From: Abditibacteriaceae bacterium
Lineage (GTDB): Bacteria > Armatimonadota > Abditibacteriia > Abditibacteriales > Abditibacteriaceae
DNA: 64,000 nucleotides
Assembly: GCA_019239895.1 (NCBI GenBank)
Contig: JAFAZH010000004.1
Location: forward strand, 434,001-498,000
Direction: 5' to 3'
Under the pieces are notes generated by a model, which searched no databases, had not been told where the DNA came from, and worked only from the letters and a program-made list of their open reading frames with translations. How positions within the stretch are numbered: position 1 is the first letter of the stretch; every line of letters begins with the position of its first letter. Below, one piece after another: positions 18,669-26,757 of the stretch. The position numbers and the translations under genes are program-made.

Positions 18669-20060
18669 ATGCCACTGACCAATCTATTTAATTTAAGGAT
18701 TGGAAAATCACAGTCAGTTATTAGCGCCAAGCCTAAAGGCACCAACTTTTACGGCATTGAATCGCGTTATCTGGCTTCCGGTGTGCCTTCGTTATCGGGG
18801 ACACAAGATGCAGCCAGTTTTACCTCGCTCAACATCACGGGGCTGGCCGGGGCGTGGCGCTTTTATACCGAGCGATTTACCGGAGCGGGCCGCTGGTTCC
18901 TGTGGGCGACCTTAGCCTTTAACCTATCAGGGTTCAACGCCTTAGAACTGCAAGCACATGTGCCGATGCTCTATGCCCTCTCGCTGTGGGGCGTGGCCAT
19001 TTTTGCTCTGTTCCTGGTGCGCCCGCGCGTGCAACTGAAGGCACAACATGCCGAGCGGATTTGCGCCGGAGAAACCCTACCCGTCGAAATTGAAGTGATG
19101 CACGTTCGGGGTGCTGCTGGTTTACCCTATTATGTGCTGCCGCATCGTCTACTCGCGGCTTTAGATGCTGTGCCGGAAGAAGGAATGCCGCTGCCCGACT
19201 TGCAACGGGGGCAAAAGGTGCGCACACGTTTAGGGCTGCATTGCAAAAAGCGGGGTGTTTATAAACTGCAAGGCTTTCGAGTCGAAACCGATTTTCCCTT
19301 TGGCCTGTTGCGCGCTCAACAAGCCTTTCAGCAAGAGCGTCGCCTCCTGGTTTATCCGCGCTTTACACCGCTGAATCATCTACACATTGCAGCCGGGCGT
19401 CGTTTCCATCCCGGCGGGGTCGCCCTGGCCTCCCATTTGGGTGATTCATTTGAATTCCTGGGCAACCGCGAATACCGCGCGGGCGATAACATCCGCGACA
19501 TTGACTGGCGAGCCACCGCCCGTTTACAACAGGCCATTGTGCGCGAATACCGCGAAGAGTATTTCCTGCGGGTGGCCGTGGTGCTGGATACGCATATTCC
19601 TCAAGGTGCAGGAGAACAGGAGCATGATGCCTTTGAGCGTGCGGTCTCGATGTGCGCAGCGGTCAGCGATTATATGGCGCGACAGGAATATATCGTAGAT
19701 ATTTTAGCCGCTGGCCCTAATCTTTATCATCTGACAGCCGGGCGCAGCATCGCCTACCTGGATCAAATTCTGGACATCTTAGCCTGTGTGGATGAGAACC
19801 CGGAAGAACCCTTTGAAACTTTAGAGCCGGAGATTCTAGAGAACCTCTCCCAGATTAACACCATCATCTGCATTTTTCTGGATTGGAACGACACCCGCCG
19901 CGCCTTTTTGCAGCGGATGCGCCAGAGCGGAGCAGGCGTCAAAGCCATTATTGTGCGAGATGGCCCCTGCACCCTTGATCCCACAGAAGATAGTGATTTA
20001 TTCGGCGAAATTTCCGTGATTTCGCGGGCTATTTTCGAGCTTGGGGTGGATGAGTTGTAG
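18669..20060 (+). CDS. DUF58 (von Willebrand A-like) membrane protein
   Basis: 463 aa, first gene of a DUF58-transglutaminase-MoxR operon. Two membrane segments lie around residues 77-118 (FLWATLAFNLSGF and ALSLWGVAIFALFLV). The DUF58 signature GNREYRAGDNIRDIDWRATAR is at about 260-280, followed by a vWA-like fold. GAGGT lies 9 nt before ATG 18669. In this widespread module the MoxR ATPase acts as a chaperone-like AAA+ partner and the DUF58 protein as its vWA-type client; a role in envelope assembly or stress is inferred. The TAG stop merges with the tip of repeat copy B. Confidence 0.9.
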   Translation: MPLTNLFNLRIGKSQSVISAKPKGTNFYGIESRYLASGVPSLSGTQDAASFTSLNITGLAGAWRFYTERFTGAGRWFLWATLAFNLSGFNALELQAHVPMLYALSLWGVAIFALFLVRPRVQLKAQHAERICAGETLPVEIEVMHVRGAAGLPYYVLPHRLLAALDAVPEEGMPLPDLQRGQKVRTRLGLHCKKRGVYKLQGFRVETDFPFGLLRAQQAFQQERRLLVYPRFTPLNHLHIAAGRRFHPGGVALASHLGDSFEFLGNREYRAGDNIRDIDWRATARLQQAIVREYREEYFLRVAVVLDTHIPQGAGEQEHDAFERAVSMCAAVSDYMARQEYIVDILAAGPNLYHLTAGRSIAYLDQILDILACVDENPEEPFETLEPEILENLSQINTIICIFLDWNDTRRAFLQRMRQSGAGVKAIIVRDGPCTLDPTEDSDLFGEISVISRAIFELGVDEL

Positions 20061-20282
20061 CCCTCACCCCCGGCCCCTCTCCCAATACTGGTAGAGGGGA
20101 GCACGAACTACTAGCTACTGGTGTTAAGCCATGAACCACAGAGACGCAGAGGAAACAGAGAGGAGTAGAATCTTTTAGCTTACTCCACGTTCTCTGCGTC
20201 TCTGCGGTTATTCAATTTCACGAGCAACTATTCCTGTGACCTCCCCTCTCCCTTGTATGGGAGAGGGGCCGGGGGTGAGGGC
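20059..20282. repeat. Composite inverted-repeat element (copy B) bridging DUF58 and transglutaminase genes
   Basis: It starts AGCCCTCACCCCCGGCCCCT immediately after the T of the DUF58 stop and ends GGCCGGGGGTGAGGGCT, so GAGGG lies 5 nt before the next ATG. The outer arms are palindromic, and the inner arms (ACCACAGAGACGCAGAGG and TTCTCTGCGTCTCTGCGGTT) match copy A. The asymmetric tag GTTATTCAATTTCACGAGCA shows both copies are in the same orientation relative to their host genes. Confidence 0.85.
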
Positions 20283-20285
20283 TTT

Positions 20286-22334
20286 ATGCAACGTCTACCT
20301 ATAACAGCAACTATAGCTACGTTCATCGCCTTTGTCGCTTTGTATCTGGCTCCCGGCGGCTTCTTCTTGGGGCCGATCTTAGCCCTGGCATTGTTAGCCA
20401 CCTATGCGGTAGATGCGTGGCTTGATTTGAAATCACCGCTCACTCAGATTATTCGCTTTACCCTCTTCGGCATTGTCCTTGTTCCGGCCTTTGGCCGTTA
20501 TACAGGTGATAATGGCGACCCAATAGAACTCATCTTGGCACATGCCTTTGGTGAACTGGCTGCCTGTGAATTGGTGCTGCAAGCCTGGCTTAAACGCCCT
20601 GTGGGGGGCCAACGTGGGGCGATTAGCGTTTTCCTGGCCAGTTTTGCCTTAATGGGAGCCAGCAACACCTTTGATACCAACTATATTCGTTTTCTCGTGC
20701 CAGCCTATATGCTGTTTCTGATTCTATCGCTGCGGGAATTTCGCACCCCGCAGGAAACACCCCCAAATGGATTTAGCTTACCGGATATTAACCTTTATAA
20801 ACCCAATGGGCGGGTGCGCAGTTGGAGTTGGCTCGCCCTCTTTGTAGCCGTCATGAGCGGAGCCACTTTCCACTTTGGCGTGCTATATTACCGCAACCAG
20901 ATCAACGACATCGGCCTGAAGTTACTGGGCGACCGAGAGCCACCACAGACTTCTGGTATCTCAACCACGCCAACCTTGGGCGATACCTTTGGAGCCACCG
21001 GGTCACTGACACGGATGCTGCGCATTGAGAACTTTAGCGGCCAGCCTTATTTGCGGGCAATGGCATTCGACCACTACGAGCATGGAACATGGGGGCCGGG
21101 CGTCAATATGCGCAGTTATCTGCCCATCACGCGCCAGCAAGTTGGGGCGGATGCTCCTGGTCACCATATGACCATCAACCGCCTGGTGGATGATAATCAG
21201 CTTGTCTTCACGCCGCTGAACGCTGCTGGTATTGCCGCGCCCCCGCATACTGAGCTGGAATGGGCACCTACCGAGGGTGGGCCACTGCGCTCGATTGAAC
21301 CAGTACCCTACCCCTTCATTTATGATGTCATTCTCGATCCAAACGCTGCTCATCAGGGGCCGCTCGGTTCTCCACCGACATTAGCGCAACGGCAAAAAGA
21401 CCTGGAGGTAGCGAAGGAGGTTGATCCCCAGGTGCATGAACTGGCCCGACGTATAGGAGATGGTCTTTCCAATCCTGTTGAGCAAGTCGAAGCGGTGCAG
21501 GAATACCTTATGACGCATCACTCTTACAGTTTGAGCACGCAGGCGGGACAGGGCGACCCGATCAGCAATTTCTTGCTCCAACGCAAAGCGGCGCACTGTG
21601 AGTACTTCGCCTCCGCCGCGACCATTCTGCTACGCTGTCTGGGTGTGCCCACGCGTTATGTCATCGGCTATTATGTGCATGAAATGGACAGCCCCAACGT
21701 GGCAATCGTGCGAGGACGCGATGCTCATGCCTGGGCCGAAAGCTGGGTTGATGGTATTGGCTGGGTCACAGTAGATGCTACCCCCGGCGGTGGCCGCCCC
21801 GACCACACGGCGCAGCCCTTGCCTTTCTCCTTCAAGCTGCGGGAACATCTGCAAGATTATCTAGCCCTGCTGCGCGATAAACTGACCCATCTCACGCGCA
21901 CCCAACAGGCTATTATTCTGGCAATTTGTGTATTGATTCTCATGTGGCGCTCCTGGCAGCGACAGGGGCCAAAAACAAAGGTTAGCGATGAAGCCTTTAG
22001 CTACACCCTATCCGATGCAGAACTCGCTGCCCTCGCCGCTCGCTTTGAGCAGGTGCTACAAAAGCAAGGTATCCCCTGTCCCCCCCACCACACTTGGCAG
22101 GAACATATTCAGGGTCTCGCTAAAGCCGCTGGCGAATCGCAACCGCTCAATGCCAATGATCTCAGAGCATTTCTACACAGCTACAACCAACTGCGCTTTG
22201 GCCATCATGAAAACGGCATTACCAGAGTCAAATTAGAAGATTTGCTCATGACCTTAGAAAAGGTAGCACCCCCGCCTAGCCAGTACCAACATGCTCAGCA
22301 CCAAAAATCTCCGACCGGAAAGGAAACCCCATGA
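20286..22334 (+). CDS. Transglutaminase-like membrane protein (DUF3488/TgpA-type)
   Basis: The start ATG 20286 (MQRLPITATI) is preferred over an in-frame ATG at 20253, whose first 11 codons lie inside the repeat element. 682 aa: several N-terminal membrane helices in the first 200 residues (DUF3488), a periplasmic transglutaminase core with the triad Cys in HCEYFASAATILLRCLGVP (near 438), His in GRDAHAWAESWV (near 480) and Asp in VTVDATPGG (near 497). A further helix (IILAICVLILMW) and a cytoplasmic DUF4129-like tail follow. It resembles TgpA of Pseudomonas, an envelope transglutaminase. Its TGA overlaps the MoxR ATG (ATGA). Confidence 0.93.
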   Translation: MQRLPITATIATFIAFVALYLAPGGFFLGPILALALLATYAVDAWLDLKSPLTQIIRFTLFGIVLVPAFGRYTGDNGDPIELILAHAFGELAACELVLQAWLKRPVGGQRGAISVFLASFALMGASNTFDTNYIRFLVPAYMLFLILSLREFRTPQETPPNGFSLPDINLYKPNGRVRSWSWLALFVAVMSGATFHFGVLYYRNQINDIGLKLLGDREPPQTSGISTTPTLGDTFGATGSLTRMLRIENFSGQPYLRAMAFDHYEHGTWGPGVNMRSYLPITRQQVGADAPGHHMTINRLVDDNQLVFTPLNAAGIAAPPHTELEWAPTEGGPLRSIEPVPYPFIYDVILDPNAAHQGPLGSPPTLAQRQKDLEVAKEVDPQVHELARRIGDGLSNPVEQVEAVQEYLMTHHSYSLSTQAGQGDPISNFLLQRKAAHCEYFASAATILLRCLGVPTRYVIGYYVHEMDSPNVAIVRGRDAHAWAESWVDGIGWVTVDATPGGGRPDHTAQPLPFSFKLREHLQDYLALLRDKLTHLTRTQQAIILAICVLILMWRSWQRQGPKTKVSDEAFSYTLSDAELAALAARFEQVLQKQGIPCPPHHTWQEHIQGLAKAAGESQPLNANDLRAFLHSYNQLRFGHHENGITRVKLEDLLMTLEKVAPPPSQYQHAQHQKSPTGKETP

Positions 22335-23305
22335 ACACCACACTCACTGCTGCGCCTCATGCCGCACTCAACGGCTCCTTCATCTCCACGACGGACAAAC
22401 TGGAACAGAACCTTTCCAACGTTATTCGTGGTAAAGAAGAAAGCATCCGCTTGCTCTTGATTGCGCTGCTGGCGGGCGGGCATACGCTCTTAGAAGATGT
22501 GCCCGGCACAGGCAAAACGACCCTCGCCAAATCGCTGGCACGCTCCATTGCCGGGGTCTTTCGCCGCATTCAATTTACCCCCGACTTGCTACCCGCTGAC
22601 ATCACCGGCAGCAGCTTCTATAGCCCGCAAGATGGCTCTTTTGAATTCCGCGAAGGGCCAGTTTTTGCCAATGTGGTGCTGGCCGATGAAATCAACCGCA
22701 CTTCGCCACGCACCCAGTCGGCGCTACTAGAAGTCATGAGCGAAAATCAGGTCACGGTGGAAGGACGGCGACGACCTCTGCCCCAACCATTCTTTGTTGT
22801 CGCCACCCAAAACCCGAACGAGTTCCACGGCACCTATCCCCTACCCGAAGCGCAGCTTGATCGCTTCACCATGCGGTTGAGTCTGGGCTATCCTGATTTA
22901 GAGGACGAGATCGCAGTGGTCTATAGCCAGAATGAACATCACCCCTTTGACGATTTGGTTCCAGTTGTCACCTGTGAAGAAGTGCTGGCCTTGCAGGAGC
23001 AGGTCAAGCAGGTGCGTTTCGATAAAGCCATTGCCGAATACATGCTGCGCCTAATTGAGGCCACTCGACACGACCCGCGCTTGCGTTTAGGCATCTCGCC
23101 GCGTGGCTCGCTCGCGCTTTATCGCACCGCTCAAGCCCGCGCACGGGTGGCAAACCGTGATTATGTGCTACCTGAAGATGTGCGCACTCTGGCTGTTCCT
23201 GTGTTAGCGCATCGTATCATACTGGATACTAAAGCTAAATATGGTGGCCTGCGCAATGAACAAATTATTGAAGAGGCATTAGAAAAAATTCCTGTACCGC
23301 GCTAA
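22331..23305 (+). CDS. MoxR-family AAA+ ATPase
   Basis: 324 aa. Walker A in EDVPGTGKTTLAKSLA, Walker B in VVLADEINRTSPRTQSALLE, sensor 1 in FFVVATQNPNEFHGTYPLPE, and a C-terminal lid (AAA_lid_2) with LGISPRGSLALYRTAQA. Translationally coupled to the transglutaminase by a 4-nt ATGA overlap, with AGGAAA as ribosome-binding site. MoxR proteins act with vWA partners to mature or assemble protein complexes; here the DUF58 gene two positions upstream is the expected partner. All motifs are intact. Confidence 0.95.
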   Translation: MNTTLTAAPHAALNGSFISTTDKLEQNLSNVIRGKEESIRLLLIALLAGGHTLLEDVPGTGKTTLAKSLARSIAGVFRRIQFTPDLLPADITGSSFYSPQDGSFEFREGPVFANVVLADEINRTSPRTQSALLEVMSENQVTVEGRRRPLPQPFFVVATQNPNEFHGTYPLPEAQLDRFTMRLSLGYPDLEDEIAVVYSQNEHHPFDDLVPVVTCEEVLALQEQVKQVRFDKAIAEYMLRLIEATRHDPRLRLGISPRGSLALYRTAQARARVANRDYVLPEDVRTLAVPVLAHRIILDTKAKYGGLRNEQIIEEALEKIPVPR

Positions 23306-23346
23306 ACTGCACCCAGAGTTAATGAATCCAACTAAATCTCTGTTTA

Positions 23347-23360
23347 AGCAGTAAACTGCT
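23347..23360. promoter_or_regulatory. Perfect short palindrome before the DUF1080 gene
   Basis: AGCAGT-AA-ACTGCT lies 27 nt upstream of ATG 23387 and 42 nt after moxR. It is followed by TATAAA. It could be an operator or a weak stem; neither can be decided here. Confidence 0.3.
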
Positions 23361-23386
23361 ATAAATTTTGGAAAGGCGCGAAACTT

Positions 23387-24352
23387 ATGGAACGACGTAG
23401 TAAGTGGCTCACCGGAGCAGTGACATTGTCGGCTGTTGGTTTGGTGGTGGGAATCTCGTTTCCCACCAAAGTAACTGGACAGAATAAACCCGATAATCAA
23501 AAGACTCTGCATGAATTGGTCATCGAGGCATCTCAAGGGCACTTCCATCCAGCTCAGACGCAACCTACTCCAGCTACAGGGGCATCATCTTCCCACTCTG
23601 GTACAGTGAACCCAGCGAATCATCCTGGTTATCAGGATACGCCGATGCTGCCCGGCGGCAAATGGCATGTGCATGACAGCGCACGTCCCGAAGCGCCCGT
23701 CATCACGCCCGGCACTTTTAGCACTCAGGACACTCCCGGTAGACCGCCCTCGGATGCCACCGTGCTATTCGACGGCACGAACATGGACAAATGGGAATAT
23801 ACCAACGGGCAACCCGCCAACTGGAAAGTCGAAAATGGCTATGCCGAAGTGCGTGGCGGCCAGATTCGCACCAAGGAGAAGTTTGGCGACTGCCAGCTTC
23901 ACATCGAGTGGTCTACGGCCAACCCACCCAAAGGCAATAGCCAAGAGCGTGGCAATAGCGGCATCTTTTTAATGGGCCGCTATGAGTTACAGGTACTCGA
24001 CTCCTATAATAACCCGACCTATGCCGATGGAGCCGCTGCTGCGATTTATGGCCAATATCCGCCACAGGTCAACGCGTCCTTGCCACCTGGACATTGGCAG
24101 GTTTATGACGTCGTCTGGGAAGCGCCCCGCTTTAAGGATGGTAAACTCGACACGCCCGCTTATATCACCGTTTTTCATAACGGTGTCTTAGTGCATAACC
24201 ATACAGCCCTCTTGGGCGGCACGGGTCATCGCATTCTGGCCCAGTATCAACCACACGATGCGACAGCTCCGCTGGAACTCCAAGATCACGGCAATCCTGA
24301 TCATTACCGCAACATCTGGATCAGGCCCATTAAGAACGATACTGAAGATTAA
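23387..24352 (+). CDS. Secreted DUF1080 (3-keto-disaccharide hydrolase/LamG-like) protein
   Basis: 321 aa with N-terminal signal (MERRSKWLTGAVTLSAVGLV) and a Pro/Ser-rich linker, then a DUF1080 domain from about residue 120: VLFDGTNMDKWEYTNG, WKVENGYAEVRGGQIRTKEK, GDCQLHIEWST, GNSGIFLMGRYELQVLDSY. The fold is a concanavalin-like jelly roll; some DUF1080 proteins hydrolyse 3-keto-glycosides and are exported beside Gfo/Idh enzymes that make 3-keto sugars. Such enzymes occur in this window, so a shared pathway is possible. It has its own Shine-Dalgarno (GGAAAGG) and is followed by a strong terminator. Confidence 0.9.
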   Translation: MERRSKWLTGAVTLSAVGLVVGISFPTKVTGQNKPDNQKTLHELVIEASQGHFHPAQTQPTPATGASSSHSGTVNPANHPGYQDTPMLPGGKWHVHDSARPEAPVITPGTFSTQDTPGRPPSDATVLFDGTNMDKWEYTNGQPANWKVENGYAEVRGGQIRTKEKFGDCQLHIEWSTANPPKGNSQERGNSGIFLMGRYELQVLDSYNNPTYADGAAAAIYGQYPPQVNASLPPGHWQVYDVVWEAPRFKDGKLDTPAYITVFHNGVLVHNHTALLGGTGHRILAQYQPHDATAPLELQDHGNPDHYRNIWIRPIKNDTED

Positions 24353-24374
24353 AGAGTAAGTGCAAGCGCAAAGC

Positions 24375-24409
24375 AAAAAGCCGCTCTCCACAATGGAGAG
24401 CGGCTTTTT
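24375..24409. terminator. Rho-independent bidirectional terminator
   Basis: A perfect 15-bp stem (AAAAAGCCGCTCTCC / GGAGAGCGGCTTTTT) with loop ACAAT sits between the DUF1080 gene and the convergent tRNA. The A and T tracts serve both strands. Confidence 0.92.
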
Positions 24410-24412
24410 AAT

Positions 24413-24489
24413 TGGTGGCGGGGGCAGGATTCGAACCTACGACCTCAAGGTTATGAGCCTTGCGAGCTACCAGGCTGCTCCACCCCGCG
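24413..24489 (-). tRNA. Initiator tRNA-fMet(CAT)
   Basis: Anticodon loop CTCATAA and the initiator-type D arm (GAGCAGCCTGGTAGCTC) with A11:U24. Position 1 is C and 72 is C, so the end pair is unpaired, as formylation requires, but it is C.C rather than the usual C.A. The anticodon stem reads AGG/CCU at 29-31/39-41 instead of the canonical GGG/CCC. A73 and CCA are encoded. Confidence 0.9.
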
Positions 24490-24549
24490 ATATGTAATAT
24501 ATTCTACCCAATTTTTTCAGTCAGGTCAAGTTCTTCTCAAGAAAAATTG

Positions 24550-26646
24550 TTATTTTAGAGCCATTTCTGGGGCGCGGGCGGTATTGCCGTTGAGTGCTGG
24601 GGCTGGTTGGGCCTTGGGATCGAGCACGTTGGCAGGCAGCAGAATCGTGAAAGTGGTGCCTTTGCCGTATTCGCTTTCCACCGTCACATCGCCGCCCATC
24701 ATCTGCGAGAACTGTTTGGTGATAGCCAGCCCCAAGCCAGTGCCGCCGAACTTGCGGGTTGTGGAAGCGTCGGCCTGGCTGAACGCCTGGAACATGCGAC
24801 CCAGTTGATCCGGGGTCATGCCAATGCCGGTATCGCTGACACTAAAACGAATCCATTCTTTCGGTGGGCTACCACCATCCTGGTCAGGCCCACTGGAATC
24901 TGTGCCTGGCTCCACTTCACGCGCGACAGCCAGCGTGATGGTACCTTTTTCGGTGAATTTGGAGGCGTTGGAAAGCAGGTTAAAAAGCCCCTGCTTGATT
25001 TTTGTTAAATCCGCGTGCATGGTGCCAATGTTATCATCTAACCGCACCACTAAATTATTGCGATTCTTCTCAATCAACGGCTGGATGATGCTCTGCACAT
25101 CGTAGATCATATCGGCAATAGCAAAGGTTTCAAGATAAATGTCCATCTTGCCCGCTTCGATCTTGGAGAAGTCCAGGACATCGTTGATGAGGGCCAACAG
25201 GTGCTTCCCCGCCGCACTAATCTTCTTCAGGTCGGGAATAAAGTCTTCCTGGCCAACATCTTCGGCTTCTTCTTGCAGCATTTCGCTATAGCCAATAATA
25301 GCGTTTAAGGGCGTGCGCAATTCGTGGCTCATATTGGCTAAAAAGGCACTCTTCGCCTTGTTAGCGGCATCGGCGGCTTCCCTGGCCACAGCGGCGGCTT
25401 GTTCAGCAGTACGAGCCTCTTCCATTAATATCCGCGCCTCGCGCTTCTCGCGTTCTTCTCGCACGCCGCGTTCGGCTAAGGTGGCGAGAGTAGCGGTCAG
25501 GAGGGCCAACGCGGGAGCGATAAAGTGCAACGCAGTACCGCGATTAACAAAGAGCCAGATATTCAGCAGGAAATAGCCAACTAAGAGCAGCGAGTTGGCC
25601 AACATGCCGACTTGCAGTTTCCAGACACTGGCTAACAGGCAAGCCAGCGCCACCAACAAGCACAATACAACCACATTCACCCACGGAGCCACGTCGTGAA
25701 TAAACGTGCGCTGGAGGAGCGTAGCCATCGCATGGGCATGAATTTCCATGCCTCCTAAATGGCCAATGGGAGTATAGAAGTAGTCCTTGCTGATTTTCGA
25801 CGTATCGCCAATGAGGACGATTTTATTGCGAAAGAACCTACTATTGAAGGAGGGGTCTACCTGGCCATTATAAACCATCTCGTAGGGAATGGCGGGAAAG
25901 GTTTCTTCGGACGCGCCGAGGTAACTAATCTTAAAATCGCCATGCGGGTCTACAGGAAGCGTGATGTCGCCTATCCGCCATCCAGCAGCAACCTGTTTAA
26001 TCGGTTCATGTCCTTGCCCCAGGGCTATGGCCACGGACTTAACACTGAGGGCAGGCACCAGTCGGTTCCCATCCTTCATCACTGCTTCCAGGCGGTCTAC
26101 GGCAGGACGGTCAGCTTCCTGGGGCAAATGCACATGGCCCCAATAAGGACTCGCCTGCAACAACTGGGGATTGGGCGGCACGAGGTGTTGCTTGTCGCCA
26201 GCATCGCTGATATTACCTTCCAGGGCTGCGCCTGCCCACACAACGCGACCCGATTCACGCGCCGCCGCCGCCAGTTGCTCATCACCAGGACGAGACAGAT
26301 CAAATATAAGGTCAAAAGCGATAACCCTGGCCCCGGCTTTGGTCAGGTCACGAATGACTTTGGCGTGGTAAGCACGCGGGATGGGTGGGCCAGCCAGCTT
26401 TAACTGGTGGAAGGTATCATCCGTGATAGTCAACAAGACGACTTCACTGCGCGCTTTCTTAACCAGGCCAGCATTCTGGTTGGCATAGAGTGAGGTGCGC
26501 CATTTATCAATGAACTGCTCAAAATAATCAAGTCCTGTCTGGGACGAAAGTTTGATGTCGAGCAGGCTCCAGAACAGCGACGTTATGAGGAAGACAGCGA
26601 AAGTCCAGGCCAGCCGCTTTGGGCGCAACAGGTGGCTTGAGGGCAC
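24550..26646 (-). CDS. CHASE2-domain sensor histidine kinase
   Basis: 698 aa. One N-terminal membrane helix ([18 protein letters not shown]), an extracytoplasmic CHASE2 domain ([14 protein letters not shown]..., [35 protein letters not shown]), three further helices (about 310-400), a coiled coil, HisKA with His near 441 ([20 protein letters not shown]) and HATPase_c ([25 protein letters not shown]). There is no receiver domain. The start is uncertain: GTG 26646 lacks a clear Shine-Dalgarno, and the frame stays open upstream to an AGGAGAGG near 26720. CHASE2 proteins are often encoded next to FecR-domain proteins, as here (111-nt gap). Confidence 0.92.
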   Translation of the reverse strand: MPSSHLLRPKRLAWTFAVFLITSLFWSLLDIKLSSQTGLDYFEQFIDKWRTSLYANQNAGLVKKARSEVVLLTITDDTFHQLKLAGPPIPRAYHAKVIRDLTKAGARVIAFDLIFDLSRPGDEQLAAAARESGRVVWAGAALEGNISDAGDKQHLVPPNPQLLQASPYWGHVHLPQEADRPAVDRLEAVMKDGNRLVPALSVKSVAIALGQGHEPIKQVAAGWRIGDITLPVDPHGDFKISYLGASEETFPAIPYEMVYNGQVDPSFNSRFFRNKIVLIGDTSKISKDYFYTPIGHLGGMEIHAHAMATLLQRTFIHDVAPWVNVVVLCLLVALACLLASVWKLQVGMLANSLLLVGYFLLNIWLFVNRGTALHFIAPALALLTATLATLAERGVREEREKREARILMEEARTAEQAAAVAREAADAANKAKSAFLANMSHELRTPLNAIIGYSEMLQEEAEDVGQEDFIPDLKKISAAGKHLLALINDVLDFSKIEAGKMDIYLETFAIADMIYDVQSIIQPLIEKNRNNLVVRLDDNIGTMHADLTKIKQGLFNLLSNASKFTEKGTITLAVAREVEPGTDSSGPDQDGGSPPKEWIRFSVSDTGIGMTPDQLGRMFQAFSQADASTTRKFGGTGLGLAITKQFSQMMGGDVTVESEYGKGTTFTILLPANVLDPKAQPAPALNGNTARAPEMALK

Positions 26647-26757
26647 CGGTTGACTCGTCGGCTGGTCGGGCGCTTGACCGTTCTGAATTATCGGCTGCTC
26701 ACTCGTGATGCGGCACCTCTCCTGAGTGCTAATTAACGAATCTGTATTACTATATTT

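Noticed and set aside
20253-20285. Earlier in-frame ATG for the transglutaminase gene
   Set aside because: The added residues (MYGRGAGGEGF) are the translation of the repeat-element arm; the ATG at 20286 has the GAGGG site.
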